A stretch of 64,000 nt of DNA, taken from contig NZ_WOXS01000001.1 of assembly GCF_009852415.1 (NCBI RefSeq), positions 62,001 through 126,000 on the forward strand. Direction: 5' to 3'. The first letter of the stretch is position 1; every line of letters begins with the position of its first letter. Positions 1 to 8,997 of the stretch are shown piece by piece. This stretch comes from Streptomyces sp. Tu 3180 (GTDB lineage: Bacteria; Actinomycetota; Actinomycetes; Streptomycetales; Streptomycetaceae). Below the pieces are notes generated by a model. It was not told the DNA's origin, did not search any database, and was given only the letters and a program-made list of their open reading frames with translations. The translations under genes were made by a program, and so were the position numbers.

Positions 1-707
1 GCCGCCTCCAGCAGGTCGGCCCGCAGCAAAACCAGCCGCACCGCATCGCGGTGGGTGGGCAGATCCCGCAGCATCGGCTCGGGGAGCCGGTCAGCTCCCT
101 CGGCCTCGCGGACCGCCAGGGCGAGGTGGACCATCTCGGCAACCACGTAGTGCCAGCCCTGGCTCATGCCGTGCTCGGCCGCCATCTCCACCAGGACGGA
201 ACGGGCACGGTCCCAGCCGGACAGCGGCCGGCCGATGATCGCCCGCACAGTGGCATCGGTCAGGGTGCGCGGCACGGTGAACAGGGCGAGTTGGCGACGG
301 AATCCCGGCTCCAGTACGGCCGCCGCTCCGGTGGGTGCCTGCTCCTGCTTGAGCTTGAGCCGCCACGCCTGGCTCACGCGGCGCCCGCCGTCGGTCCTTC
401 GGACCAGCTTCCGGGCCTGCGTCGCGTAGTCGTGCCACGTGCCGACGATGAGCTGCACGTCGCGCGGCCGGGCTCCTGCCCCGCCCAGGGCCCACTCGGC
501 GTCATCGACGGCCCGGATCGCCTGCAGACATGGCTTGCACAGGCCATCAGTATTCAGGTGGGCCTCGTGCCGGCACCGCGGGCATACTCCCCGCTCGGGG
601 TACGTCCGCTTCCAGGCCCGGCAGCCGTGGCACGTCCGGGTCCACCGCAGCACCGACCAGCTCAGGCACATCTCGCAGCTGCGGGCGCTGCCACCCTCGT
701 TCGCCAT
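1..707 (-). CDS. Cys-rich integrase-associated protein, 3' end off the window
   Basis: An open frame runs from ATG at 707 to the left edge without a stop, so at least 235 residues are present and the C-terminus is missing. The first 60 residues carry several Cys pairs (CEMC, CHGC, CPRC, CKPC), which suggests zinc ribbons. The rest is helical and charged, with no catalytic motif I recognise. It starts 11 bases after the HTH gene stops, so it is probably the third gene of an int-HTH-this operon. Function is unknown; a zinc-binding helper or DNA-binding protein of the integration module is an inference. Confidence 0.7.
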   Translation of the reverse strand, partial: MANEGGSARSCEMCLSWSVLRWTRTCHGCRAWKRTYPERGVCPRCRHEAHLNTDGLCKPCLQAIRAVDDAEWALGGAGARPRDVQLIVGTWHDYATQARKLVRRTDGGRRVSQAWRLKLKQEQAPTGAAAVLEPGFRRQLALFTVPRTLTDATVRAIIGRPLSGWDRARSVLVEMAAEHGMSQGWHYVVAEMVHLALAVREAEGADRLPEPMLRDLPTHRDAVRLVLLRADLLEA

Positions 708-717
708 CTCCAGTTCC

Positions 718-1062
718 TCAGCTCGGAGGCAGCGAGCGCGGCCCGCCTCGGCGAGGACCGCGCGGTACCGGCCGCACCGGCCCCGGCGGCTGGACCTCGG
801 CACCCACGGCCACGTCGCCGGCCTCCCCTGCCGGATGGGCGCCGGCGAGCGGTTCGGCCTGGAGCAGATCCGCGACGGAGCAGTCCAATGCCGCACACAT
901 CAGGTCCAGGTCGTCCAGCCGCACCGTGACCGGAGTCCCGCTCCACAGTGCGGCGACCTTGCTCAGCGAAGGGTTGAACCCCACCTGCTGGAAAGCAGCC
1001 AGCACCTCGGTCGGCCGCCACAGGTCCCGCTGAGCGGCCACCATCCGCAGATTCCACTTCAC
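718..1062 (-). CDS. Small Cro/XRE-like HTH protein next to the integrase
   Basis: This 114-residue protein starts at GTG 1062, which overlaps the integrase stop (GTGA), so translation is probably coupled. Residues 1-70 look like a Cro/C1-type helix-turn-helix, with the pattern LSKVAALWSGTPVTVRLDDL and CSVADLLQ typical of actinobacterial XRE proteins next to integrases. The tail of about 40 residues is rich in Pro, Gly and Arg. The frame stays open upstream, but only because it lies under the integrase. Likely role: regulator or excision factor of the integrative module, inferred from position. Confidence 0.75.
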   Translation of the reverse strand: MKWNLRMVAAQRDLWRPTEVLAAFQQVGFNPSLSKVAALWSGTPVTVRLDDLDLMCAALDCSVADLLQAEPLAGAHPAGEAGDVAVGAEVQPPGPVRPVPRGPRRGGPRSLPPS

Positions 1063-2273
1063 CGGAGATTTCCCTTGTCCATCACCAGTCGTTGGGCCGC
1101 CCGGGAACTCGCGGCCAGGTTCGCGTGCTCCGGGTCGGCGTGCGCAGTCGCCATGTACCGCAGGGTCGTGGTCGCCCAGTCGTGTCCGAGGACCTTCTAC
1201 ACCTCCCACAACGTCATCCCACGCTCGTAGTTGTGGGTCGCGCATGCATGCCGCAGCAAGTGCGGGAACAGGTCGCTGACCGATCCGCTCAGGTAGGCGC
1301 CGGCTGCTTGGTGGAAGGCCCGACGGAACGTTGAGGGGATGATCGCTGGCGCGATCGGAAGGTTCAACGCGGCCACCGCCGTGGGCTTGCGCTCCGACGG
1401 CCACAGCGGCGCCTTGGGATGCTCGACGTCGTCGCCGAACTCGCCGCGGATCTCCTCGATGTACCACCACAGCAGAGCGCGGCCCTCCTGGAACATGTAC
1501 GCCTCGCGCGGCCGGGGCCCCGACCCGTGGGCGCCCTTGCCGAGCACAACGAAGCGGCCCCACTGGCCGTGCTCCCAGTGCAGGTCGCCCATGCACACCC
1601 CACACAACTCGGCCGCCCGGACACCGGACAGGTACGCGACCTTCGTCATCACGTAATCGCGGCAGGCGACCAGGTACTTCCGGGCGTTCGGTAGATCCTC
1701 ACGCCAGCGGCCGAAGAAGTTCCGCAACGCCGTCTGCGAGGGCGGAATCCGCAGACCGAAATCGCCGCGATGGCGCGGCCGGTTGAACACGTCGATGGGC
1801 GACTCGACGGTCTGGCCGAAGCGGCGCATGATCTCGCCGGCGTAGCGCTGTTCGAGGAACGCGAAGTATGCGTCGATCTTGTTGATCTTGCCGCGCAGAG
1901 TCGACGGTGCACGCTTCCCAGGGCCGGCGAAATACCGGTCGACCTCGCGAGACGTGAGCTGCCACGGCACCGTGCAGTAGAGCTCACAGACCTACACCAC
2001 GGGCTTGATGAGCCCATCCAGCGTCGTCGGTGCCAGGCCAGCGGCATCCCTCGCCCACTGGTACTCCGACAGCGTGTCGAGGAAGAAGCTCTCCTCGTCC
2101 TGCGCCGAGATCCGCGCCTGCCGACGACGCTGGAGCGTAACGACGTCCGCGAGCCCGCTCTCGACGGAGACCGCAGCGGGGTCCACCGGCACAGTCGGCT
2201 CCGGTCCGGGGCGCACGAGGGTCAGCACGCGAGTTTCGGAATCTGACACGAAACCGCAGATTACGGCGATCAC
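1059..2273 (-). pseudogene. Tyrosine recombinase (phage integrase) with two in-frame TAG codons
   Basis: One reading frame of 404 codons encodes a complete XerD/phage-type integrase but is cut by TAG at 1992-1994 and TAG at 1197-1199. The N-terminal part is a SAM-like core-binding domain. The catalytic part shows the Arg of SGVRAAEL, the HLLRH box, the later GHDW and the nucleophile Tyr of TLRYM. The second TAG lies between HLLRH and the Tyr, so a non-readthrough product cannot cut DNA. No frameshift is visible, so these are point changes (for example CAG to TAG). Either a recently inactivated gene or one needing amber readthrough. It heads the operon with the HTH and Cys-rich genes. Confidence 0.8.
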
Positions 2274-3147
2274 TTGCAGAATCTGCGAGTTACTGCGGAG
2301 ATCTCACACCATCGAGTGACAGGCCAGCACGGTACGATCTACCTGCTGAAATGCAGCTTCACCGCCGCCGAGTAGCCTCGGGGAACCCGCGCGTACTCCA
2401 CTAGAGAACACCACGGCGCTGCGGTTGCTCAGGCTGGCCAGGCTTCTGCGGACCGCCCGCTTCCTGCCCTAGCTGCGCATCGTGCTCGTCGCGGTCGCCC
2501 GCAGCCTGCCAGGCACCCTGAGCTTCCTGCTCGTCGGCACCCTGCTGCTGTACACGAGGGGGCCGCTGAGGGGCGGAAGGGTTCGGCAACAGGGGGCGGC
2601 GGTCACGGACCGGGTTCCTTTTGAGATCGGGATCAGCTTTCCCTCTCGGCCCTGGAGCGGCGGGATTCCGGCAAAAATCCTCGATGTGACGCCGGTCATT
2701 GCCTTGTGCTCAGGTGCCCAGGCTGGGCGGCATACCGCCACTGTGCGAGGCGCCGACGCCTACCTGGCGATGCCTCCTACGGTGCGGATCGCGCAGTCCA
2801 TGACCTCACATAGCCCGGCCGGCTATCGGCCGACGAGCGCCGCGTACGGGTTGTCGACCAGCAACTTCTTCATGCCGCCCACGGCCACTGCCCCAGTCAA
2901 GATGGCGACCCGGTCGAGTGGACAACTCGATGCCCTTTGCCTGCGTCAGAAACTGCGCATCGCCCCTGGTCCCCAGAGGTCGTCACGCGCCTTCCAAACG
3001 CCGGCGGGCAGGTCGTCGAGAAGGGCATCACAGGGACGGGCGTCCGACCGTTGGGAGCTGAGTGGAGCCCGGTCGGCTTCTTTCATTCGTCAGGCGGGGT
3101 GGTCAGCAGCATGACGCGCATTTGGTACCGCTGGTACCGTAGGTGCC
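2274..3147. other. Gene-poor stretch upstream of integrase
   Basis: I see no convincing gene in these roughly 870 bases. The longest open frames on either strand are Pro/Arg/Ser-rich and look like shadows. The first 80 bases, rich in ctgc(a/g) motifs, probably hold the integrase promoter and could hold recombinase arm sites, but no core site could be defined from one sequence. Confidence 0.4.
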
Positions 3148-3444
3148 ATGTCGGATCCCAAGGCGATGAATCTGCGCTTCCCCGACCCCGCGCAGCGGGC
3201 AGCCATCGCGGCGGCCGCCAGGCAGGCGGGGGTCAGCATGCAGGAGTACATCCTCTCGGCCGCCTACGACCGGGCGACCGCGGTGGAGCGGCGGTTCCTG
3301 GAGGGCTTCAAAGCGTCCATGGCCCGCAGCGGCGCGGCTTTCGCGGCCGAGCTCAGCAGCATCGACGCCGGCACGGAGCAGCGGGCGGCCGAGCAGGAGG
3401 CGCTGCGGAAGCTGGAACAGCAGGAGCGGGGCCACGCCGCGTGA
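3148..3444 (+). CDS. Antitoxin-like ribbon-helix-helix protein of a Doc-type pair
   Basis: This 98-residue protein begins with a short beta segment (MNLRFPDPAQ) and then two helices, a layout like ribbon-helix-helix or DUF1778-like antitoxins; the C-terminal third is acidic and helical, as expected of a toxin-binding tail. Its stop overlaps the start of the Doc-like gene by four bases (GTGA). The pair fits the actinobacterial 'fic family toxin-antitoxin' arrangement, antitoxin first. Assignment rests on gene order and fold pattern, not on a diagnostic motif. Confidence 0.7.
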   Translation: MSDPKAMNLRFPDPAQRAAIAAAARQAGVSMQEYILSAAYDRATAVERRFLEGFKASMARSGAAFAAELSSIDAGTEQRAAEQEALRKLEQQERGHAA

Positions 3445-3827
3445 GTGAGCAGGAACCTCCTCACCCGCTCGACGTGACGTTCTTGCTGCATGCCGCCGAG
3501 CTGCTCGAGGGGGATCCGCAGGTCGACGACTACGGTCCGCTGTATGCGGCCGTGGCCCGGGTCAACGCCCGGGCGATGGAGCGGGACATCTACGGATCGC
3601 TGTACCTCAAGGCCGCCGCCCTGCTGCAGACCCTGGCGAAGCTGCCGTGCCTGGAACACTCCAACGAGGCGTTCGCCTGGCACGCGACCGAGGCCTACCT
3701 GGCCCTCAACGCACACACCCTGGACTACCCGCCCAAGGCCGCCGTCACGCTGGTACGCGACGCGGCCTCCAGTGCGCTCGGCGTCGCCCGGATCGCCCAG
3801 CAGCTGCGCGACTGGACCGCCGCCTGA
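3441..3827 (+). CDS. Doc/Fic-like toxin of a toxin-antitoxin pair
   Basis: The 128-residue product starts at GTG 3441, inside the stop of the antitoxin gene. The middle (about residues 50-85) matches the small actinobacterial Doc family: a helix reading LKAAALLQTLAKLPCLEHSN followed by EAFAWHATEAYLALN. Family members phosphorylate or AMPylate translation factors through an HxFx(D/N) loop; here the loop reads LEHSNEAF and lacks a canonical HPF start, so activity is uncertain. Length and gene order fit the family. The open frame upstream is a shadow of the antitoxin gene. Confidence 0.75.
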   Translation: MSEQEPPHPLDVTFLLHAAELLEGDPQVDDYGPLYAAVARVNARAMERDIYGSLYLKAAALLQTLAKLPCLEHSNEAFAWHATEAYLALNAHTLDYPPKAAVTLVRDAASSALGVARIAQQLRDWTAA

Positions 3828-3906
3828 CCTGATCGCATCGGCCGCTTCGGCACCGCTCAAGCGCAGCGTTTCACCGCGCGGGCCGTCCTTGCTGCTGCCG
3901 CGCCCT

Positions 3907-4467
3907 CTATGGGCGGAAGCCCCGCGGAGGGGGTGGCGTGGGGGTCTGGGCTTGCCGGGCGGCGGCGTTCCCGCCCGGTCGGGAGGGGCGGGATGTTTGC
4001 AGGCTGTCGGGCAGGGGCGCGTCGAGGGCTGCGGCGGCCCGCTGAAGGCGCTGGCGTGTGGCCGCCTCCACCTCGGCGATCTTCTGCTGTACCGCCTGCA
4101 GTGTGCCGGGGTCCTCCAACGCCGTGCGCCACTCCTCGTGGGAGAGGGTGATCTCGTCGCCTGCGGGGCCGGTGGGCCGGGCCTGGGTGATGAGCTCGAT
4201 GGGCCGCTGCTTGCGCTGGGCCACCTGCGCCCAATGGGCTGGGCCTGCTTGTCGAGGGTGGGCAAGGTCATCTAAATGCGTGGCATTGGGGGCAGGGCTG
4301 CGGTCCTGGTCCATGTCCTGGGGTGCCTTTCGGCCGGGGCTGGGCTGGTGCGCGGCCGACGGTGCCGTAGGTGCGTGGGGTGCGGCCAGGCGGGTGGTGA
4401 GCTCGGCGAGGAGGGTGGCATGGTGTGGTGGGCCTGCGGGAGGGGGTCGGGGCGTGGATGGGTGCAC
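3907..4467 (-). CDS. Hypothetical Pro/Ala-rich protein with a coiled-coil segment
   Basis: A 186-residue frame. The N-terminal third is low-complexity Pro/Ala. Residues 95-150 are better behaved: ITLSHEEWRTALEDPGTLQ, then a predicted helix with heptad-like spacing (AVQQKIAEVEAATRQRLQRA). The true start may be ATG 4314, since the upstream part overlaps the tail of the broken arginase-like gene in another frame. No known domain recognised. It may be partly a by-product of the frameshift upstream. Confidence 0.4.
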   Translation of the reverse strand: MHPSTPRPPPAGPPHHATLLAELTTRLAAPHAPTAPSAAHQPSPGRKAPQDMDQDRSPAPNATHLDDLAHPRQAGPAHWAQVAQRKQRPIELITQARPTGPAGDEITLSHEEWRTALEDPGTLQAVQQKIAEVEAATRQRLQRAAAALDAPLPDSLQTSRPSRPGGNAAARQAQTPTPPPPRGFRP

Positions 4468-5169
4468 GGGGCGCCGGGGAAGGGGTGGGCGCGGCCGGGG
4501 AACGCCTCAAGGAGCTGGGTGAACTGGTCGTCGCACCAGGAGGGGACCCAGGCGCCGGAGCGGCACAGGAACACGGTGCGAAGGGGGCCGCGACGGGCGT
4601 CTGGTCGTCGACGTTCGTCTTGAGCGGGACCATCGGCGGATGGCTGTCCCCTCGCGGGTGCCAGGCGGGATAGGTGAGCAGGAGCCGCGAGCCCTTCGCG
4701 TGGTGGACGAGCATCCAGTCCTCGCAGGAGTACTCCCCCGCGCGCTCCACTCCTGGAAAGTCCGCGGACCGCCCTGGTGCGGGTAGCCGCTGTCGTGGTG
4801 GGCGTCGAAGAGGTGCACCTCCTGCCAGGCCGCAGCGGTGCCGTCGAACAGGGCGTAGTGGGCCGGGGTGAGGCGGCCGGCGTAGCGGTTGGAGTCGGCG
4901 TAGAACAGCGGCGGGCGGGTGGAAGTGATGGTGAACCGGTCCCAGAAGCCGTCGAGGCCCTCGCAGCGCGGCGGGGTGATGCCGGCGCGGTAGAAGTCCT
5001 CGGCGCGGAACGTCCAGATACCGTCCTGCAGGAAGGGCACCGCCTCGGTGTGGGCCCAGTCGTACAGCAGGGGGTCACCACGGTGCGGGACCGGCAGTCC
5101 TTCGAGGGGGTTGTGGAAGAAGAAGTCGAAGTCAACGACCAACAACCGGCCCTGCCGTCCTTCTTGCAT
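4272..5169 (-). pseudogene. Arginase/UPF0489-like protein gene broken by two -1 frameshifts
   Basis: From ATG 5169 the frame encodes LLVVDFDFFFHNP, FYADSNRYAG and LFDAHHDSGY, motifs of a Streptomyces family resembling UPF0489 and arginase-like metal-binding folds (the D-x-H-HDSGY cluster). Near 4735-4745 the sequence must slip one base to continue with ERAGEYSCEDWMLVHHAKGS, and near 4590 another base is missing before TVFLCRSGAWVPSWCDDQF. Both are single-base losses. The tail runs into low-complexity Pro/His sequence. Function of the family is not established. Two sequencing errors would be the alternative. Confidence 0.75.
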
Positions 5170-5435
5170 GGATCCCCCCCCCAGTCCGGCCGGTTCGCGG
5201 CGGGGCTCATTCTCCACGGCCCGGCCGGCCGCAGCATGCGGATCCCGGTTTCGCTCCTGCAGGGACAGCGCCTGCGCCAGGACGACCGCAACGGCGTTCG
5301 GGAAGGCTGTTCCCTGCTGTCTAGCAGCGGTACGAAGGCGGTGCGCAGGGCGGCGGGCGAGGGCCAAGGACCGTGCCGGTGGACGCAACTCCTCTGCTCC
5401 TCAGCGATGGGGTGGGTCCAGGCGTGGCTGCCTGG

Positions 5436-6086
5436 TCAGCCGTCGAGCGCGGCGGAGGGTGTGTCTCCGTTCTGGGCCTGCTGGGCCCGCTTGGCGAGCA
5501 CTGTGGCCAGGTCCTGGACACCGTTCTCGTCGATGCCGTCCTTGTTCGCGGAAGCCGCCAGGGTCCACAGCAGCGTCGTGCCGACTCGGGTCTGGGTCAC
5601 GGCGCCGGGTTCGCCGCGGAAGCCGGAGGAACCGAACCGGGCGTCGCGCTCGTCACCGATCGGGCCGAGCCCGAACCTCTTCGCCCTCTGTCCCGCCCTC
5701 TTGCCGTAGTAGCCGTCCCAGAGCACGTCGTACGCCTTTCGGGCGGCCTGTTCGCTGTCGTAGGCGATGATCAGAAAGGTGACGGTGGCGGCGTTGTCGT
5801 GGTGCCGGAGGGTCGAGGCGCCGTAGAAGCGGGAGTTCTCGCAGCCCGCGTTGTCCTTGATGGGGCAGGCCTGCGAACGGTAGAGCTTGTCCATCTCGAC
5901 GGCCGTGGGCCGAGCGGACTCCTTCCAGCCCGTCATGGCTTCGCCGTCCGGCAGCGTCTGCCGTACCTGTTCTTTCGTGAGCGTCACCGCCTTGCCGGTT
6001 CCGCTGTCGCTCTTTGCGCCGCCGCAGCCGGCCAGCAGCAGTACCGCCGCGGCCGCCACGCACCACTGGTAGTTCCTCATGGCCAT
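5436..6086 (-). CDS. Secreted lipoprotein, unknown function
   Basis: A 216-residue product with a clear lipoprotein signal: MRNYQWC, a hydrophobic stretch and the lipobox LLAGC (Cys about residue 21), so it should be lipid-anchored outside the membrane. The mature part contains two further Cys (ACPIKDNAGCE) that could pair and a mixed alpha/beta region like the sensor-domain-containing lipoproteins of Streptomyces. ATG 6080 (MRNYQ) is an equally good start, six bases inside. It stands alone, divergent from the HTH gene at 6146. Confidence 0.8.
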   Translation of the reverse strand: MAMRNYQWCVAAAAVLLLAGCGGAKSDSGTGKAVTLTKEQVRQTLPDGEAMTGWKESARPTAVEMDKLYRSQACPIKDNAGCENSRFYGASTLRHHDNAATVTFLIIAYDSEQAARKAYDVLWDGYYGKRAGQRAKRFGLGPIGDERDARFGSSGFRGEPGAVTQTRVGTTLLWTLAASANKDGIDENGVQDLATVLAKRAQQAQNGDTPSAALDG

Positions 6087-6145
6087 GCCACCACCCCTCG
6101 GGCAGTGATCCTACGCGGACCGTCTTCACACAGAGGGTGTTGTCC

Positions 6146-6614
6146 ATGACCCCCACCCAAGAACTGCGCTCAGCGCAATCTTTTGCAGCCATCGCAAACA
6201 TGCATCCGATTGAAGAACTGGCCACCCTGCGCCACCCGTTGCCCGAACCGGGCACCGTTACCCCCCGCGGACTGCTACGACGACGCCTGCGCGCAGGCCC
6301 TCGAGCAGCGCAAGCAGGACGTACTCAACCTGGAGGCCGCCAGTGACGGACTCGAGAGGGACCCGCTGCTGCTGGCGCTGGAGGAACTGAGGGCGCAGGA
6401 GGCCGTCGACGCGCGGATCCGCCAACTGCTGGCTTATGGGAGGGAGTTCTACGGCAGCCGCCCCTACGGACTGGAGGAACTCGCTCGCGCCGCCGGGTAC
6501 AGCTTCTCCGGGGTACGCACTGCGTACGGCGAGACGGAGATTCGGCAGGTCGCCGTGCAGATCGGCCGGGAGCCCAACCGGTCGCGCCGCAACACCGCCA
6601 GAGAGGTCAGGTGA
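6146..6614 (+). pseudogene. HTH DNA-binding protein, apparently frameshifted in a C6 run
   Basis: Starting at ATG 6146 the frame gives MTPTQELRSAQSFAAIANMH and ELATLRHPLPEP, then at the CCCCCC run near 6262-6267 the sensible reading moves to another frame that continues with a helical region and ends in a helix-turn-helix (LEELARAAGYSFSGVRTAYG), as in sigma-70 region 4-like regulators of Streptomyces. An intact version would be about 155 residues. The frameshift sits in a homopolymer, so real decay, phase variation and base-call error are all possible. The next gene starts within its stop region. Confidence 0.55.
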
Positions 6615-6924
6615 GCACGACGAACGGCCGGGCGGCGACGGCCTGCACATCGGCCAGTACGCCGCCGGACAGCGGTTCCTCTTTCGCGCCCATCCCGGGC
6701 AAGGGCTGACCACCCTGGCCGACTGGCTCGCCTTCATCGACCGGCCCGGGATGGCGCTCCGTGCCGAGCATGGCCTCACCGTCAGCGTGCAGGAGGTGCA
6801 GCAGACGATGACTGCTGCCACCGACGATCAGGGCCTGTCGCTGCGTGCCCGCTTCCGCGGCAGCGACGAGGACCGGTACGTCACCTCCGGCGGTCACGCC
6901 TTCTCCCGCCGCGCCTTGTGCTGA
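6610..6924 (+). CDS. Hypothetical protein downstream of the HTH gene, start unclear
   Basis: The frame ending at 6924 encodes a plausible globular stretch (AGQRFLFRAHPGQGLTTLAD, then VQEVQQTMTAAT and a C-terminal beta-rich part). No good ATG or GTG lies at its natural N-terminus: GTG 6611 opens a different frame that fails early, and the first in-frame ATG is at 6751, inside the domain. The gene may therefore be frameshifted like its upstream neighbour. Overlap with that neighbour suggests the two form one transcription unit. No family recognised. Confidence 0.35.
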   Translation, partial: GEHDERPGGDGLHIGQYAAGQRFLFRAHPGQGLTTLADWLAFIDRPGMALRAEHGLTVSVQEVQQTMTAATDDQGLSLRARFRGSDEDRYVTSGGHAFSRRALC

Positions 6925-7088
6925 GCAGTTGCGAGGGCGGCGCGTACTCTTCGCCGGTACACGCCGCCCTCGCACTTCACTCCCCAGTCGAGTCCCGTCT
7001 GCCCGCGGCCGGGCCACTCACACCGCCCCGGCCCGGTGAACGGGACCCCGTACAGCCGGGCGCCTCCTCTCGGCCGGCTGTCCCAGGG

Positions 7089-7113
7089 CCGCCCCGGCGG
7101 GGCAGCGGGGCGG
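7089..7113 (-). terminator. GC-rich hairpin after the lamin-tail gene
   Basis: CCGCCCCG and CGGGGCGG form an 8-bp perfect stem with a 9-base loop, 30 bases beyond the stop of the lamin-tail gene on its transcribed strand. There is no T-run, as usual in Streptomyces. Confidence 0.5.
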
Positions 7114-7142
7114 GCGGCAGCAGGTCGGCCGCGGCTTGGGGG

Positions 7143-7640
7143 TCAGCTGTGGTAGCTGATGTAGCCGTTGCCGTCGCGGTCGTTGGCCGTCTTGGTGTAG
7201 GAGTGCACGTCCGCGCGGGCGCCGGAGGGCTTGTACAGGTAGATGGTGTCCTTGTCGTTGTTCCACAGGAAGTTGCAGTTGTCGCGGTAGACGACGTTGC
7301 CCGCGTCGGAGTCGGTGCCGTGGCCGCCGCGCAGCTTGATGTAGTCGCCGGGCTGCAGGTAGTGGTTGGCGGTGAAGGCGAAGCGGTTGCCGGCGGCGTC
7401 CTTGACGACGTAGCCCTTGAGGTTGACGGTCGCCGACGCGGAGTAGTTCTTGACCGTCAGGTACTCCTCGTCGGTGTTGCCCGTCGAGCAGCTGTTGGAA
7501 TCGGGTCCGGGGGCGTCGTACTGGATCCCGCGGACCTTCACAGCGGAGCTGTACTCGGCGGCCTGCGCCGACGCGGCAGGGATCAGGGCGGCCAGGGTTC
7601 CGGCGGTGACGGCGGCGGCCAGGATCGAACGGATACGCAA
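7143..7640 (-). CDS. Secreted lamin-tail-domain protein
   Basis: The 165-residue product has a Sec signal peptide (MRIRSILAAAVTAG..., AxA cleavage near residue 27) and a single lamin-tail domain (about residues 33-160), recognised by EYLTVKNYSASATVNLKGY, the FAFTANHYLQPGDYIKLRGG segment and the VVYRDNCNFLWNNDKDTIYL strand. Two Cys (CSTG, DNCNF) may form a disulfide. Lamin-tail domains are beta-sandwiches found in extracellular proteins and nucleases; here there is no catalytic partner, so a binding or structural role outside the cell is likely. Monocistronic, with a hairpin after it. Confidence 0.85.
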   Translation of the reverse strand: MRIRSILAAAVTAGTLAALIPAASAQAAEYSSAVKVRGIQYDAPGPDSNSCSTGNTDEEYLTVKNYSASATVNLKGYVVKDAAGNRFAFTANHYLQPGDYIKLRGGHGTDSDAGNVVYRDNCNFLWNNDKDTIYLYKPSGARADVHSYTKTANDRDGNGYISYHS

Positions 7641-7912
7641 GAGAGTGCTCCCCCTACAGGTGAACGAACGCTGCTACGTGGGAGGGGACCGGCAGGAATC
7701 TGTCCTGGTTGCACGGCGAACAGCCTGTCACTCTTTCGGGTGACTTCGGTGGACCGCCGGAAGGATGTGCAGTCTTTCAAGCCCGGGGGCTTCGCACCAC
7801 TGGCAGCAGCTGGCGTTTCGCAGCCCCTGCCAGTGGCCCTGCTCACCCTTCGCGCGATGGCCAGGGGAACATCCCTGCGTAGGATGTTTTCGAGCAGAAC
7901 GGTGTGGGGTGA

Positions 7913-8122
7913 TCAGTTCTCCGAGGGGATGCGGGCGGCGATCTCCTTCGCCAGCCGGTTTGCCTCCTGCGACAGCGGCCCCTCTCCCTCTTGTGCGATG
8001 GTCAGCAGCAGCCGCAGCAGGTCGTGCGCTTCCTCGAGCGTCAGCAGCGCCAGCCGCTCGGCGGTGTGGTCCACCGGCGCGAAGTCGATCTCGTCGAGGT
8101 CGAGGTGCTCGTAGTCGTCCAT
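7913..8122 (-). CDS. Small acidic hypothetical protein
   Basis: Start ATG 8122 gives 69 residues: a very acidic N-terminus (MDDYEHLDLDEIDFAP) followed by two amphipathic helices (AERLALLTLEEAHDLLRLLL and an E/A-rich helix). No known family. The size and acidic charge would fit a small regulatory or anti-restriction-type protein, but nothing in the sequence proves that. Confidence 0.5.
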   Translation of the reverse strand: MDDYEHLDLDEIDFAPVDHTAERLALLTLEEAHDLLRLLLTIAQEGEGPLSQEANRLAKEIAARIPSEN

Positions 8123-8266
8123 ATCCTCGGCAACGGCTGTGCCCGCCCGCCGGTCACGGGCCGGCCCGGTGCGGTGCGGGCGGTGCGGTAGGACCATTGC
8201 CACCACGCGGGTGATGTCCCTCGCAACAGATCGTGTCGGGGCTGCGCGGGCCGCTATCAACGGCAC

Positions 8267-8929
8267 ATGATCTCCATCGTGTTGCGCGGCCTTGCCGCCG
8301 CCGTGCTCGCCGTCCTGCCCCTGGTCGTCTCCCCCGCTTCCGCGCACGCGGCGGAGGTCCTGCCGCTGGCCGAGGCGGTCGCCCGCCTGCCGGTAGGAAC
8401 GGAGTCCCGCGAGGGCTACAGCCGGGACAGCTTCCGGCACTGGAACACCGGGCTGGATCCGGCCGACGGCTGTAACACCCGCGCCGAGGTCCTCATCGAC
8501 GAGGCCATCGAGACCCCCGCCGTGGGGGCCGGCTGCCGCCTGACGGGTGGACGCTGGTTCTCCTACTACGACGCCATCTGGGTGACCTCCGCCTCGAGCC
8601 TGGACATCGACCACATGGTCCCCCTCGCCGAGGCCTGGGACTCCGGCGCCTCCGCATGGAGCGCTCAGCGCCGTGAGGCCTACGCCAACGACCAGGGCGC
8701 CCCGCAGTCGCTGGTCGCGGTCACCGCCGGCTCCAACCGCTCCAAGGCCGACCAGGACCCCGCCCAGTGGCTGCCGCCCGCCGCCGACGTGCACTGCCGC
8801 TACACCGCCGAATGGGTCGCCACCAAACTCCGCTGGAACCTGACCGCCGACACCGCCGAGCGGGCCGCACTGACCGAGCTGGCCGCCGCCTGCCCCGACC
8901 AGGCCGTCAGCTACGAGCCCGCCTCTTAG
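8267..8929 (+). CDS. Secreted HNH endonuclease family protein (DUF1524/GmrSD C-terminal type)
   Basis: The 220-residue protein has an N-terminal signal peptide (hydrophobic residues 5-24, AHA cleavage near 28). The catalytic motif is SLDIDHMVPLAEAWDSG (about residues 108-124), the DxDHxxPL form of the His-Me finger seen in secreted Streptomyces HNH proteins, with the later SLVAV...NRSKADQDPAQWLPP (about 146-170) supplying the N/H-type residues. Likely an extracellular DNase for nutrient scavenging or competition. It is followed by a very strong hairpin, so it is probably monocistronic. Confidence 0.88.
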   Translation: MISIVLRGLAAAVLAVLPLVVSPASAHAAEVLPLAEAVARLPVGTESREGYSRDSFRHWNTGLDPADGCNTRAEVLIDEAIETPAVGAGCRLTGGRWFSYYDAIWVTSASSLDIDHMVPLAEAWDSGASAWSAQRREAYANDQGAPQSLVAVTAGSNRSKADQDPAQWLPPAADVHCRYTAEWVATKLRWNLTADTAERAALTELAAACPDQAVSYEPAS

Positions 8930-8961
8930 ATCACGCCAGGCCCGGGTGCCCCCGCAGGAAG

Positions 8962-8997
8962 CAGCTCCGCCCCGGCCAGGTGGCCGGGGCGGAGCTG
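8962..8997. terminator. Perfect 16-bp hairpin terminator
   Basis: Positions 8962-8977 and 8982-8997 are perfect reverse complements around a 4-base loop (AGGT). The hairpin lies 33 bases after the HNH nuclease stop. No gene converges on it from the right, so it most likely terminates the nuclease transcript. Confidence 0.8.

Noticed and set aside
2255..2275. A parS-like half site GATTACGGCG-ATCAC upstream of the integrase
   Set aside because: It lacks two central-arm bases and is not a palindrome; with five perfect copies elsewhere it is more likely chance.
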